Under the pieces are notes generated by a model that saw only the letters and a list, made by a program, of their open reading frames with translations, made no database searches and was not told the DNA's origin. The translations under genes were made by a program, and so were the position numbers. This document shows, piece by piece, positions 34,067 through 41,303 of a stretch of 64,000 nt of DNA (position 1 is its first letter; each line of letters opens with the position of its first letter). The stretch comes from Candidatus Enterococcus testudinis. GTDB lineage: Bacteria > Bacillota > Bacilli > Lactobacillales > Enterococcaceae. Location of the stretch: contig NZ_NGKU01000001.1 in NCBI RefSeq assembly GCF_002140915.1, forward strand, positions 1,868,738 to 1,932,737, given 5' to 3'.

Positions 34067-34167
34067 AAGACACAGAACTGAGGTAAAAGCACGCGCGTGT
34101 GGTTTCTGTGTCTTCAGGGAGAGATCCTCGTGGAAAGGGTCGGTGTTAGCGCACCGGCCTCTTTTTT
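34067..34167 (+). ncRNA. Candidate structured small RNA, about 100 nt
   Basis: The segment holds an 11-bp perfect stem AAGACACAGAA (34067-34077) / TTCTGTGTCTT (34104-34114) closing a loop with the palindrome CACGCGCGTG. A Rho-independent terminator follows: GGTCGGTG / CACCGGCC (8 bp, one G-U; 34138-34145 with 34152-34159) and then CTTTTTT. A promoter with 17-bp spacing lies just upstream. No open frame of note exists within it. It is on the strand opposite to all neighbouring genes, between the methyltransferase gene and a 61-aa gene. Confidence 0.6.
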
Positions 34168-35200
34168 ATTTCAGCCATTGCAAATAAATTTGTTCAGCAA
34201 TTTTCTTCATCATGATTGGTGGGACACTCATCCCACAAACATATTGAACGTTCTGGTCCATGAAATCATAATCGTACGGGAATGTTTGGATCCTGATGAT
34301 ATCCTCATTGGAGATAAACTCAGGCACATCATTTCGCAAATACATGGATGAGGCTGTAATTGTATTAGGGACTAGCTGATCTTTGAATATGACCGTACTG
34401 AAATTTGTGTCCCTGCCTATTTCTCTTTTCATGATATCTCCGAAGTTTCGATCTTTTGGACGTCTCTTCTTCCAGCGTTTATACGTTTCAGATTCTTGAG
34501 AAATAGGTCGACCTTTTCCAGTACGAACCGCTCCATAAGTGATTGGTTGCTCGTGAAGTTCCAATCTTAGTTTGGGATAACTCAAATCTTTTCGATGGCA
34601 AACGAAGAATACACGTTCTCTCTTCTGTGGTACCCTCATCGTAGCAGCATTCAGTTTGAAGAGTTGTGTCGTATAGCCAACCTCATCAAATGCTTCTATG
34701 ATTGCTGATACATAGCCTCTTGCTTTGCCGAGTATGAGTCCGACTACATTTTCTGCTACAATAATTTTAGGTTGAAGCCTATCAGCCGTTTCAATGAAAT
34801 CAAAGAATAGATCATCGAGTCTTTGTTTTGCCTGCCCTTCGCGGAATGAAAATGCCCCACCCCATTTCTGTTCTCGTTTCCCTGAGACAGAGAATGTGGA
34901 GCATGGTGGTGATCCATCTAAGATATCTATGTTGAAAAACTCTTTCGGTATTTTCGAAATCGATAGTCTATTAAATTCCTGGATTGGCATTTCAAAGGGA
35001 TATTTAGGATTATGGTTCTGTTTATAAAGTTTCATCATGGATGGATCGATTTCAACATTCCCAATTACCTCGTATCCAGCCAGCTTAAATCCCATTGTGG
35101 ATCCGCCCCCACAGCTAAAGCAAGAGACAACCTTGAAGTCGTTCTTTTTGACGTCTTTTATTTTATCTAAAGACCAATTCCATTCGCTCATCTTTTTCAT
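34166..35200 (-). CDS. DNA (cytosine-5) methyltransferase
   Basis: 344 aa with the ordered C5-MTase motifs: I SCFSCGGGSTMGFKLAG (SAM binding, about 27-43), IV GSPPCSTFSVSGKR (catalytic Cys about 99), VI VAENVVGL (about 149), VIII VPQKRERVFFV (about 187), and a C-terminal motif IX/X region. No restriction endonuclease gene is adjacent, so it is an orphan phage methylase, probably protecting phage DNA from host restriction. Its start overlaps the ParB-like gene by 4 bp. Confidence 0.92.
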   Translation of the reverse strand: MKKMSEWNWSLDKIKDVKKNDFKVVSCFSCGGGSTMGFKLAGYEVIGNVEIDPSMMKLYKQNHNPKYPFEMPIQEFNRLSISKIPKEFFNIDILDGSPPCSTFSVSGKREQKWGGAFSFREGQAKQRLDDLFFDFIETADRLQPKIIVAENVVGLILGKARGYVSAIIEAFDEVGYTTQLFKLNAATMRVPQKRERVFFVCHRKDLSYPKLRLELHEQPITYGAVRTGKGRPISQESETYKRWKKRRPKDRNFGDIMKREIGRDTNFSTVIFKDQLVPNTITASSMYLRNDVPEFISNEDIIRIQTFPYDYDFMDQNVQYVCGMSVPPIMMKKIAEQIYLQWLK

Positions 35201-35718
35201 TCCAAATCAAATCGGAAGCCGCATTTTGGACATTGACAGTCAAATTCTTCTTCAGAAAAATCCTCAATATTGATTTCGGTATTGTTAAAGTCTCCAATCT
35301 CATCTCCAGGAATCTCGTTAAATGACTTGATCAATTGATTCGCTTCATCCTGATCAAAACCACTCAAAATGATTTGATCCGCATCTAGTTCTGACAAAAG
35401 AGCGGCCAACGCTTCTTCATCCCATTTCCCCGAAATCTTATTGAGAGCCAAATTGAGGGCTTTTTCCTTCTCGAGGTCTAAATCTACGAGGGATACCTCT
35501 ATCTCCTCAAACAGGCCCAAATCACGAGCCACAGCGATACGCTGATGCCCTCCCACAAGATTTCCGGTCTGAACATTAAAGATTGGCGGATCTACAAACC
35601 CAAATTCTAAGATCGACTGTTTCAATTTCTCGTACTCTTCCATCCCCGGCTTTAACTCAACTCTAGGATTGTAATCAGCCGCTTTAAGATCAGCGAGTTT
35701 CATATTTGATATTTTCAT
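35197..35718 (-). CDS. ParB/Srx-fold protein with C-terminal zinc ribbon
   Basis: 173 aa. Residues 5-110 have the ParB N-terminal pattern: LKAADYNPR, SILEFGFVDPPIFN, LVGGHQRIAVARDLGL (GGHQR is the conserved box). The C-terminus has CQCPKCGFRF, half of a zinc-binding site. Such proteins are regularly encoded next to phage DNA methylases, and some have nuclease or DNA-modification roles. GGAGG precedes the ATG. Confidence 0.85.
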   Translation of the reverse strand: MKISNMKLADLKAADYNPRVELKPGMEEYEKLKQSILEFGFVDPPIFNVQTGNLVGGHQRIAVARDLGLFEEIEVSLVDLDLEKEKALNLALNKISGKWDEEALAALLSELDADQIILSGFDQDEANQLIKSFNEIPGDEIGDFNNTEINIEDFSEEEFDCQCPKCGFRFDLE

Positions 35719-35808
35719 AATTTCCTCCTAAAAATAAAAAGCCACTCTTAAAGAGTGACTTAAATATTGGGATTGTATTTTTTTGGTAATCGAATTTTAT
35801 GTTGTCTT

Positions 35809-36633
35809 TTAATATCTTTCATACTTATTCATAAGGCTATTAACCATGGCTGAGAGAAGATCTATATTTAATATCAGAGAAGTATCATTTGCATATGCTA
35901 GATTTTTGTTTTCTCGAAGGGAATTATTACTAATTGAATCGTTAGTGATGTATAAATTTTCTGTTCTTAGCTTAATTTCTGCTACTAAGTTACTCAATTC
36001 TATCAAATCCGAGTAGTCAATTATTTGTTTTTGAGCAGATTTTTTTGACTTGATATCTCTTTTCTCAAGCACATCAAGTTTATTTAGTATCATTTTTAAT
36101 GCCTGAGTATCGAAGTTTTTATCATCTTCACTAGCATTCTTTTCCTCGACTGATGGAACCTTCTTCAGTTTCCCTTCTAGATCTGGCCACCATTTATCAA
36201 AAGATGCCTGAAGTCTCTCTTGACTTAATTTAACATTGTCTTCAGATGCAACATTGATACTTTGAATGAGATCTAATAAGGAGGCTTCGCTAAAATCTTT
36301 CGCTGATTGGAATTGTTTTAATGGGCCGGTATTCAAAATGGTTACATCAGTATCATAAATCATGGGTACCAGTCTGGACTTGAGATTTTTGGACAATGCT
36401 CCAGCTTCAAAATTTATCCAGGGCGCATCAATATTTTCTTCGGTCACAAACACCAATCCAAAGTCGTTAACACGAAGATTTTCATCTATGTCATTTGACC
36501 ATCTAGATCCTAAATCGATGTCTTTTGCTGACATATAAGGGTTTACATACTGTAAAACGTTTGGTAACCATTCTTTAAAACACTCGGCTAAATATTTGCT
36601 TCTATCCCCGGACCAACTCAGAAATAAATTCAT
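35809..36633 (-). CDS. TIR-domain protein, candidate defence effector
   Basis: 274 aa. Residues 1-140 form a bacterial TIR (TIR_2-like) domain: LFLSWSGDRSKYLAECF, FGLVFVTEENIDAPWINFEAGALSKNL. The Glu in FEAGAL (about residue 76) is the position of the catalytic Glu in NADase TIR domains. The remainder is helical, with a long charged stretch and no recognised sensor domain. It is a single gene flanked by hairpins, between the late regulator and the ParB/MTase pair. It may deplete NAD or signal on infection by another phage. Confidence 0.75.
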   Translation of the reverse strand: MNLFLSWSGDRSKYLAECFKEWLPNVLQYVNPYMSAKDIDLGSRWSNDIDENLRVNDFGLVFVTEENIDAPWINFEAGALSKNLKSRLVPMIYDTDVTILNTGPLKQFQSAKDFSEASLLDLIQSINVASEDNVKLSQERLQASFDKWWPDLEGKLKKVPSVEEKNASEDDKNFDTQALKMILNKLDVLEKRDIKSKKSAQKQIIDYSDLIELSNLVAEIKLRTENLYITNDSISNNSLRENKNLAYANDTSLILNIDLLSAMVNSLMNKYERY

Positions 36634-36700
36634 CTCATCACTCTCAACTTTCTGCTTTTTTAATAATAATAACTTTAAAAAACTATGAAAGCAATAACAT

Positions 36701-36768
36701 AAAAGACAGCACTAGCGAATTTCGAAATGAGGAGAATCACCTCGTTTCAAAAAATTGTGCTGTCTTTT
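36701..36768. terminator. Double-stem hairpin, bidirectional terminator or structured RNA
   Basis: Outer stem AAAAGACAGCAC / GTGCTGTCTTTT (12 bp perfect) and inner stem GAAATGAGG / CCTCGTTTC (9 bp, one G-U). T-rich on both strands. It lies upstream of the TIR gene; the surrounding 36634-36933 holds no other convincing feature. Confidence 0.75.
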
Positions 36769-36933
36769 TGTTTAATCAAAGAAGTTAAGCGATGAGGGGA
36801 TAAGCCCCCTTTCTGTTTTTGGATTAGTGTGAGCAGTCCAACAACAGGCTCTCCGTTTCTTCTACGCTATTACTATAACCTATTAAAACCAACAATTGAA
36901 TTTCAACAATGAGCATACATTTAGTGAACATTG

Positions 36934-37413
36934 CTAAAATAGCGATATCTGACCTTCTTCACTGCGATCCCGATTGTAATGATCAATTTCGCTGATTTTA
37001 GTTTGTCTCTTCGATGTATTTGATTCATAGTCGTCAAGAAAATCAAATTTCCCTCGAATCTCAGCATGCTTTTTTCGTATATGAGAAGCACTGTAACCAA
37101 TTTCTTCTGCAATATCATCTAGCTTCATACCTTCGATGTACTTCATGCGTACAATATCATTTTCTAAGCCTTTAAATGAGTTGATGATTGCTAACATTTC
37201 TGTTCGCTGCTCATCCAGCAATTCAATCTCTCTGGTAATTTTTTCGATATTTTCCTCAAGAGATGACGCACGCGAGTTTTTTTCTAATCTTACTTCTTGT
37301 AAATCCCCATATACCCATCTAACACGTTCAAGCTTAGATTTATTTAGATTCCACTTTAGATAAATGATTTGATCATCAAGCTCCTGATAATCTTTAAGCC
37401 ATTGAAATCTCAC
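36934..37413 (-). CDS. ArpU/RinA-like late transcription regulator (DUF1492-like)
   Basis: 159 aa. An N-terminal coiled coil (LEENIEKITREIELLDEQR) is followed by a sigma-70 region-4-like HTH (GLENDIVRMKYIEGMKLDDI, AEEIGYSASHIRKKHAEI). This is the ArpU/RinA/DUF1492 plan of Gram-positive phages, which activate the late operon. It is the last gene before the late genes. The GTG at 37413 fits the GGGGTGA site; the GTG at 37422 lies inside it. Confidence 0.85.
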   Translation of the reverse strand: MRFQWLKDYQELDDQIIYLKWNLNKSKLERVRWVYGDLQEVRLEKNSRASSLEENIEKITREIELLDEQRTEMLAIINSFKGLENDIVRMKYIEGMKLDDIAEEIGYSASHIRKKHAEIRGKFDFLDDYESNTSKRQTKISEIDHYNRDRSEEGQISLF

Positions 37414-37476
37414 AAGCGTCACCCCTTTATGATATAATAACTTTTGTCTAGGTCATCTCATCAAGAGGTGGCTTTT

Positions 37477-37659
37477 TTATTGATTTCTGCCCAATCTATT
37501 TTCCGAAGCCACTTGAAAGAATTTCCTTTGCGCTACTCTTAGAATCTTAGTATTTCGGGTTAAATTTTTGTCCTTTTTCCAAAAATCAAATATCCTTTCC
37601 CCTTTATCCATGTAATCAGCTAATAGTACCCACTCTTCCGCTGTTAACTCATTTTTCAC
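37477..37659 (-). CDS. Small hypothetical early protein
   Basis: 60 aa, basic, helical (AEEWVLLADYMDKGERIFDF). Good AGGACTG-type site upstream. No function recognised. Confidence 0.6.
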   Translation of the reverse strand: MKNELTAEEWVLLADYMDKGERIFDFWKKDKNLTRNTKILRVAQRKFFQVASENRLGRNQ

Positions 37660-37692
37660 TAACCAGTCCTCCTAATTTTTTATTCTGGTGGA

Positions 37693-37908
37693 TTACTGAC
37701 TCCCAAATCTGACTTTTTCAAAGTGATCTAAATAATAAGAATTTCCGTCTATGTCAACATAATTAGATAGTATATCCTCATCGTCCACATCAGCTTTACT
37801 ATCATATTCGCTGTTAGACCATTTATCGTAAGCTTCTTCAATGCTTTCAGCTTCGATGTCTATAGATACTTGCTGTTTTCTCTCCCAGCTAATATTAAAT
37901 GTTTTCAT
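37693..37908 (-). CDS. DpnD/PcfM-like small protein
   Basis: 71 aa, pattern FNISWERKQQVSIDIEAESI then EEAYDKWSN, followed by an acidic C-terminal half. The beta-strand plus SIEEA helix start is like the DpnD/PcfM family of small phage and plasmid proteins. Function unknown. AGGAGG precedes the ATG. Confidence 0.65.
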   Translation of the reverse strand: MKTFNISWERKQQVSIDIEAESIEEAYDKWSNSEYDSKADVDDEDILSNYVDIDGNSYYLDHFEKVRFGSQ

Positions 37909-37942
37909 ATAATCCTCCTATTCAGCTATCTCTGTCGCTAAC

Positions 37943-38158
37943 TTACTTAAGTTTCACGTCATCTTCATTTTTAGGAAAGTATTCATAAATTTCAAAATCA
38001 TATTCTCCCCAGTTTTTTGATTCGTACATGTCGTCTTCGAATTCATAACCGCCATCGACAAGTTGCTGATACATGGCTTGCTTTAGTTTTTTATCATCGT
38101 TTGTCATGTACAAAATTTCTCCTGCGTCCATATCTACAAGAACTTTAATTGACTTCAT
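37943..38158 (-). CDS. Small hypothetical early protein
   Basis: 71 aa (MKSIKVLVDMDAGEILYMTN...), mixed fold, acidic. Start at 38158 follows AGGAGG; a longer reading has no ribosome site. Function unknown. Confidence 0.65.
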   Translation of the reverse strand: MKSIKVLVDMDAGEILYMTNDDKKLKQAMYQQLVDGGYEFEDDMYESKNWGEYDFEIYEYFPKNEDDVKLK

Positions 38159-38201
38159 TTTCTGTATTCCTCCTAGTTGTGTATCTCTTCCTATTACAGA
38201 A

Positions 38202-38411
38202 TTAATCATCCACCTGTTTCAACGTGTCCTCATAAATCGGACACCAGTACTCCAATGCTATATATTCATCTGTATACTCAACAGGTGAGCCTACAATGAA
38301 ACCATCGACATACCAACCATGTACATAACCCTCTGAATCTATTGGAACTTCAAGTTCATTCAATGATTGGACAGGCTTTTCCGGTTTTGCTTTAAATTTC
38401 ATTTCAATCAT
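38202..38411 (-). CDS. Small hypothetical early protein
   Basis: 69 aa with GYVHGWYVDGFIVGSPVEYT and EYWCPIYEDTLKQVDD. The YVxGxYV..I... EY pattern is shared by small phage proteins of the YopX type but is too short for a firm call. It overlaps the preceding micro-protein gene by 8 bp. Confidence 0.6.
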   Translation of the reverse strand: MIEMKFKAKPEKPVQSLNELEVPIDSEGYVHGWYVDGFIVGSPVEYTDEYIALEYWCPIYEDTLKQVDD

Positions 38412-38499
38412 CACCTTCTATTATTCCTTTAACTATAATTACCAACAACATCACTAAGACAACACAAAAACTAAAAGCAATTACTGAAATACCATTCAT
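38404..38499 (-). CDS. 31-aa single-helix membrane micro-protein
   Basis: MNGISVIAFSFCVVLVMLLV, then IIVKGIIEGDD: one transmembrane helix with a short acidic tail. The ATG follows the upstream stop with 1 bp overlap context (TAGATG) and its end overlaps the next gene start, so it is translationally coupled on both sides. Possibly a phage membrane effector. Confidence 0.55.
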   Translation of the reverse strand: MNGISVIAFSFCVVLVMLLVIIVKGIIEGDD

Positions 38500-38976
38500 C
38501 TAATCATCACCAAACATCTCCTGGTATGGATCGCCTTCACTTCTGAAAATCATCGGTTCAGTAGCGGTATAAACGCACCCCCAAGAATTTTTTTCACCAA
38601 CTAACTCCGTGGCGAAAGCATTATGGAGTTTTTCATTACATTTTGGACATTTCGAAAATGAATTTCCCCACCGTGTGCGCCCCTTTCCATAATAGCCGCA
38701 AAACGGACATGTAACTTCCACTGATACGGTTTCCCCTTTTTCAATCCATGCAGGTTTACTCGTTGCATTGTAGTCAACCCTTTCATCATCTTCATCTGGA
38801 TCTTGGTCCGGTTCCTGATCCGTCTTATCCTGGTCATCTGAATCGTCATCAACAAACAACGCCTCAAAGTTTCCTGTTGCCAGTTGATGAGCCATTACGA
38901 TCTCTTGTGTCGTCAAATCTCTGCCTGCAGTTTTCAAAGTCACCGAAACTTCTTTACCCTGGATTACTGTTCTCAT
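38500..38976 (-). CDS. Zinc-ribbon protein, unknown function
   Basis: 158 aa. An N-terminal domain (VIQGKEVSVTLKTAGRDLTT), an acidic linker of about 25 Asp/Glu-rich residues, then a C-terminal zinc ribbon with TCPFCGYYGKG and KCPKCNEKL. The layout suggests nucleic-acid or protein binding. Start at 38976 follows GGAGG. Confidence 0.75.
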   Translation of the reverse strand: MRTVIQGKEVSVTLKTAGRDLTTQEIVMAHQLATGNFEALFVDDDSDDQDKTDQEPDQDPDEDDERVDYNATSKPAWIEKGETVSVEVTCPFCGYYGKGRTRWGNSFSKCPKCNEKLHNAFATELVGEKNSWGCVYTATEPMIFRSEGDPYQEMFGDD

Positions 38977-38978
38977 TG

Positions 38979-39185
38979 TCAAACCTCCAAATTTTTAATT
39001 TGATCCGTTTGCAGTAGGTGCAGATAAATCAAGCCAACATCAATTAGCTTTTCGTTCATGATTTGTGAGACCTCAGATGGTCTGTAACCTTTTAAGAAAA
39101 GCTCTTTTGCTTGGTCTAATCTAACAACATCCCAATAAAAATTTCCATCTTCCAAAATGATTATTTTATTATTACCTGGTATCAA
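38979..39185 (-). CDS. Small hypothetical early protein
   Basis: 68 aa with a possible short HTH (LFLKGYRPSEVSQIMNEKLI). Overlaps the upstream gene by 4 bp. Function unknown. Confidence 0.55.
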   Translation of the reverse strand: MIPGNNKIIILEDGNFYWDVVRLDQAKELFLKGYRPSEVSQIMNEKLIDVGLIYLHLLQTDQIKNLEV

Positions 39186-39904
39186 TAAGGATCCTCCTCC
39201 TCGTCTTCCAGTTTTTCTGTCTGTTCCTCTTCTGTTTCAGAAACTGATTCTTTGGTATCATTTTCATTCGATTGAGTACTCAATCCATCATTTTCGATAC
39301 TTTTTTCTTCCAATTCAGTATCTTGATCCTCGACATCTTCTGCAGCCTCTTTGAAAATCACCTCATTCCGCTTTTTATCCCAAGCAGCGGCATACGGGGC
39401 ATAGTATTCACGGGCCTTTTCAAGTTCATTCAAAACGGTGATTGCTGACATTTCATAATCTTCGGCAATTTCTTCGATTGCTTCACCATCTTCGATTCTG
39501 ATCAGCAGACTTCTAGGATTGATGTTGCCCGGAAATTCAAGAGATTTTGCAGCTCTAATAAACTCGTCAACAATCTCTTTTGTAACTTCGAATGGTCGGT
39601 TTTCAATATCGATATTTCCTTGATCATCAACTTCTAGCTGTGTTTGCTCTTTTTGTACAAAATCAATCGTACCGTCGTTGTTTACAACATACTCTTGTGT
39701 TGGTGCATTGGTGCTTTTATCAAAAGGAATTGAATACCGGTAATATTCAGGAACGATTGTGATATTTACTGTTTTCCCTGAAAATGCTCGTAAAGCGTCA
39801 TATTTCCCGTTCAAAGATCCATTTTTCACTTCAAGAGTAATTTTGGTTAGATCTTCACTTGCAATATTGATTGATTTGATTGTTGGTCGAAATTCTAATG
39901 ACAT
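39182..39904 (-). CDS. Early protein with SSB-like acidic C-terminal tail
   Basis: 240 aa. N-terminal beta-rich part (EFRPTIKSINIASEDLTKIT, FSGKTVNITIVPEYYRYSI), a helical HTH-like middle (GEAIEEIAEDYEMSAITVLN), then about 55 residues of Glu/Asp/Ser-rich disorder ending KLEDEEEDPY. The acidic tip with a terminal aromatic mimics the C-terminal peptide of bacterial SSB proteins (DDDLPF type), and the RecT homologue of this phage ends in the same EEDPY. It may be a DNA-transaction partner; not firmly assigned. Confidence 0.65.
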   Translation of the reverse strand: MSLEFRPTIKSINIASEDLTKITLEVKNGSLNGKYDALRAFSGKTVNITIVPEYYRYSIPFDKSTNAPTQEYVVNNDGTIDFVQKEQTQLEVDDQGNIDIENRPFEVTKEIVDEFIRAAKSLEFPGNINPRSLLIRIEDGEAIEEIAEDYEMSAITVLNELEKAREYYAPYAAAWDKKRNEVIFKEAAEDVEDQDTELEEKSIENDGLSTQSNENDTKESVSETEEEQTEKLEDEEEDPY

Positions 39905-39968
39905 TTTTTTCCTACTTTCTTTTTTATGATATTATCAAAATAAAAAATATATACAGGAGGTTTTTATT

Positions 39969-40682
39969 TTGATTTCAGAAACATTAAGTTATTACGATTT
40001 TGATGAAAAACATCATTCTACATATGATGTTGACTTAGAAGAGCCAAGGATATGCTATCATTGCAACCACACTGGAGAACAAATTTTTGTTAGTGGTATG
40101 GTTTTTAGTGAAGCCAACGAAAACGAGGATGCAGTTTGTTTTTTTAATTGTTACTATTGCCAAAAAACATCAATCCATTTTATGTCATTCAAAAATAGAA
40201 ATAACTACAGTTGGTTAGAAACTGATAGCGTCCTTCCAAAAGCTAAATTAATTGAAAATCAAATTACTCAAAGTAATGCTGTACTTGAAAAATTCCCGGA
40301 ATTTTTCAATATTTACAATCAATCACAAAAAGCTCAAGATGAAAAACTAGATCAAATCGCTGGTATGGGATTCAGAAAAGCTTTAGAGTTTCTGGTGACA
40401 GATTTCCTACTTTCTTATCCACCTGATGGAGTTGTTGAAGAATGGCTGAAAAATCCCAAAACCTCTTTAAGTAATAAGATTGAAAAACTTGAAAACCAAA
40501 GAATTAAAAAACTATCTAAAGCAATTTCTTTTCTTGGCAATGATGAAACGCATTACACTCGTCGTCATCCAGAACACGATGTTGAGTCAATCAAAATGTT
40601 CATAAAAGCTCTCTTAAGTGACGTAGAAAATGAAATGACTCTTCTTGAAGCAGAAAAGCTTTTAAATAAAGGTAAAAAATAA
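39969..40682 (+). CDS. DUF4145-like accessory protein on opposite strand
   Basis: 237 aa. N-terminal zinc-finger-like part with ICYHCNHTG and FFNCYYCQK, then a DUF4145-type helical domain (GMGFRKALEFLVTDFLL; ISFLGNDETHYTRRHPEHD). It is the only plus-strand gene within the leftward early and late operons. It starts at TTG 39969 with GGAGG and is very AT-rich, all signs of a moron expressed from its own promoter in the lysogen. DUF4145 domains occur in restriction and other defence proteins, so a defence role is possible. Confidence 0.75.
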   Translation: MISETLSYYDFDEKHHSTYDVDLEEPRICYHCNHTGEQIFVSGMVFSEANENEDAVCFFNCYYCQKTSIHFMSFKNRNNYSWLETDSVLPKAKLIENQITQSNAVLEKFPEFFNIYNQSQKAQDEKLDQIAGMGFRKALEFLVTDFLLSYPPDGVVEEWLKNPKTSLSNKIEKLENQRIKKLSKAISFLGNDETHYTRRHPEHDVESIKMFIKALLSDVENEMTLLEAEKLLNKGKK

Positions 40683-40817
40683 TCATTCTTTGTTTCTAAT
40701 ATAATCAATTAGTTTCTTGTAAGTTTCCATCGCTTTTTCTAACGAGAGAGAATTGAGTTCCAGTAATGCTTCTAAAAATTCAATTTTCTCTTTTAGAAAT
40801 TTAATCTCTTCATCCAC
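40683..40817 (-). CDS. 44-aa coiled-coil micro-protein
   Basis: Frame from GTG 40817: DEEIKFLKEKIEFLEALLEL, then NSLSLEKAMETYKKLIDYIR and NKE. AGGAGG lies 7 bp upstream. Leu/Ile heptads predict a short coiled coil. It ends 1 bp beyond the convergent DUF4145 gene. Confidence 0.6.
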   Translation of the reverse strand: MDEEIKFLKEKIEFLEALLELNSLSLEKAMETYKKLIDYIRNKE

Positions 40818-40828
40818 TATCTTTCCTC

Positions 40829-41299
40829 CTAGTAATTTGTCGCATCTCGCCAGTGGTAGTCAAAATCTCTTGCAATCAGCGGTTTTTTATCATTTAACGG
40901 CTTAGTGACACCTTGCGTAATTACTTTAAAATCCCTTGCTCTTACAACGACTGCTTCGACTGGATGCCCATACTTAATGGCAAATAGTCGAAATCGTAAT
41001 TTATTTGATTGATCAATGCCGTACATCCCATGGCTATTTTTAACATCGATCACATGCAACCAGCTGCCATCATAATTTTTGATAATGAAATCTGGCGAAT
41101 AAGCGATCTGAGAAATCTTTCCTCCGCCCCCTGGTAATTCAGTAAGTTCTGTAAGTTTGAATCGCGGATGTATTTCAAAAGGCAACCCGCAATCCTTAAC
41201 AAATCGTTGATAAAATTGCGCTTCTTTTTCCGAATCAAAGACAAAGCCATCAATTTGGACTTTATTCCCTCTTTTGTTTAATGCTGTAGGACCAGCCAT
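40829..41299 (-). CDS. DUF1064-family predicted PD-(D/E)XK nuclease
   Basis: 156 aa. Family features: NKVQIDGFVFDSEKEAQFYQ (start Glu), YSPDFIIKNYDG and HVIDVKN, which give the D...(E/D)xK active site with Asp in SPDF and Asp/Lys in IDVKN. DUF1064 proteins lie with phage replication genes and are thought to cut branched DNA. The helical FRLFAIKYGHPVEAVVV follows. Stops 4 bp upstream of its neighbour's end. Confidence 0.85.
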   Translation of the reverse strand: MAGPTALNKRGNKVQIDGFVFDSEKEAQFYQRFVKDCGLPFEIHPRFKLTELTELPGGGGKISQIAYSPDFIIKNYDGSWLHVIDVKNSHGMYGIDQSNKLRFRLFAIKYGHPVEAVVVRARDFKVITQGVTKPLNDKKPLIARDFDYHWRDATNY

Positions 41300-41303
41300 T
41301 TAA

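Noticed and set aside
36790..36912. 35-codon minus-strand frame upstream of the TIR gene
   Set aside because: There is no ribosome site and the region has no coding bias.
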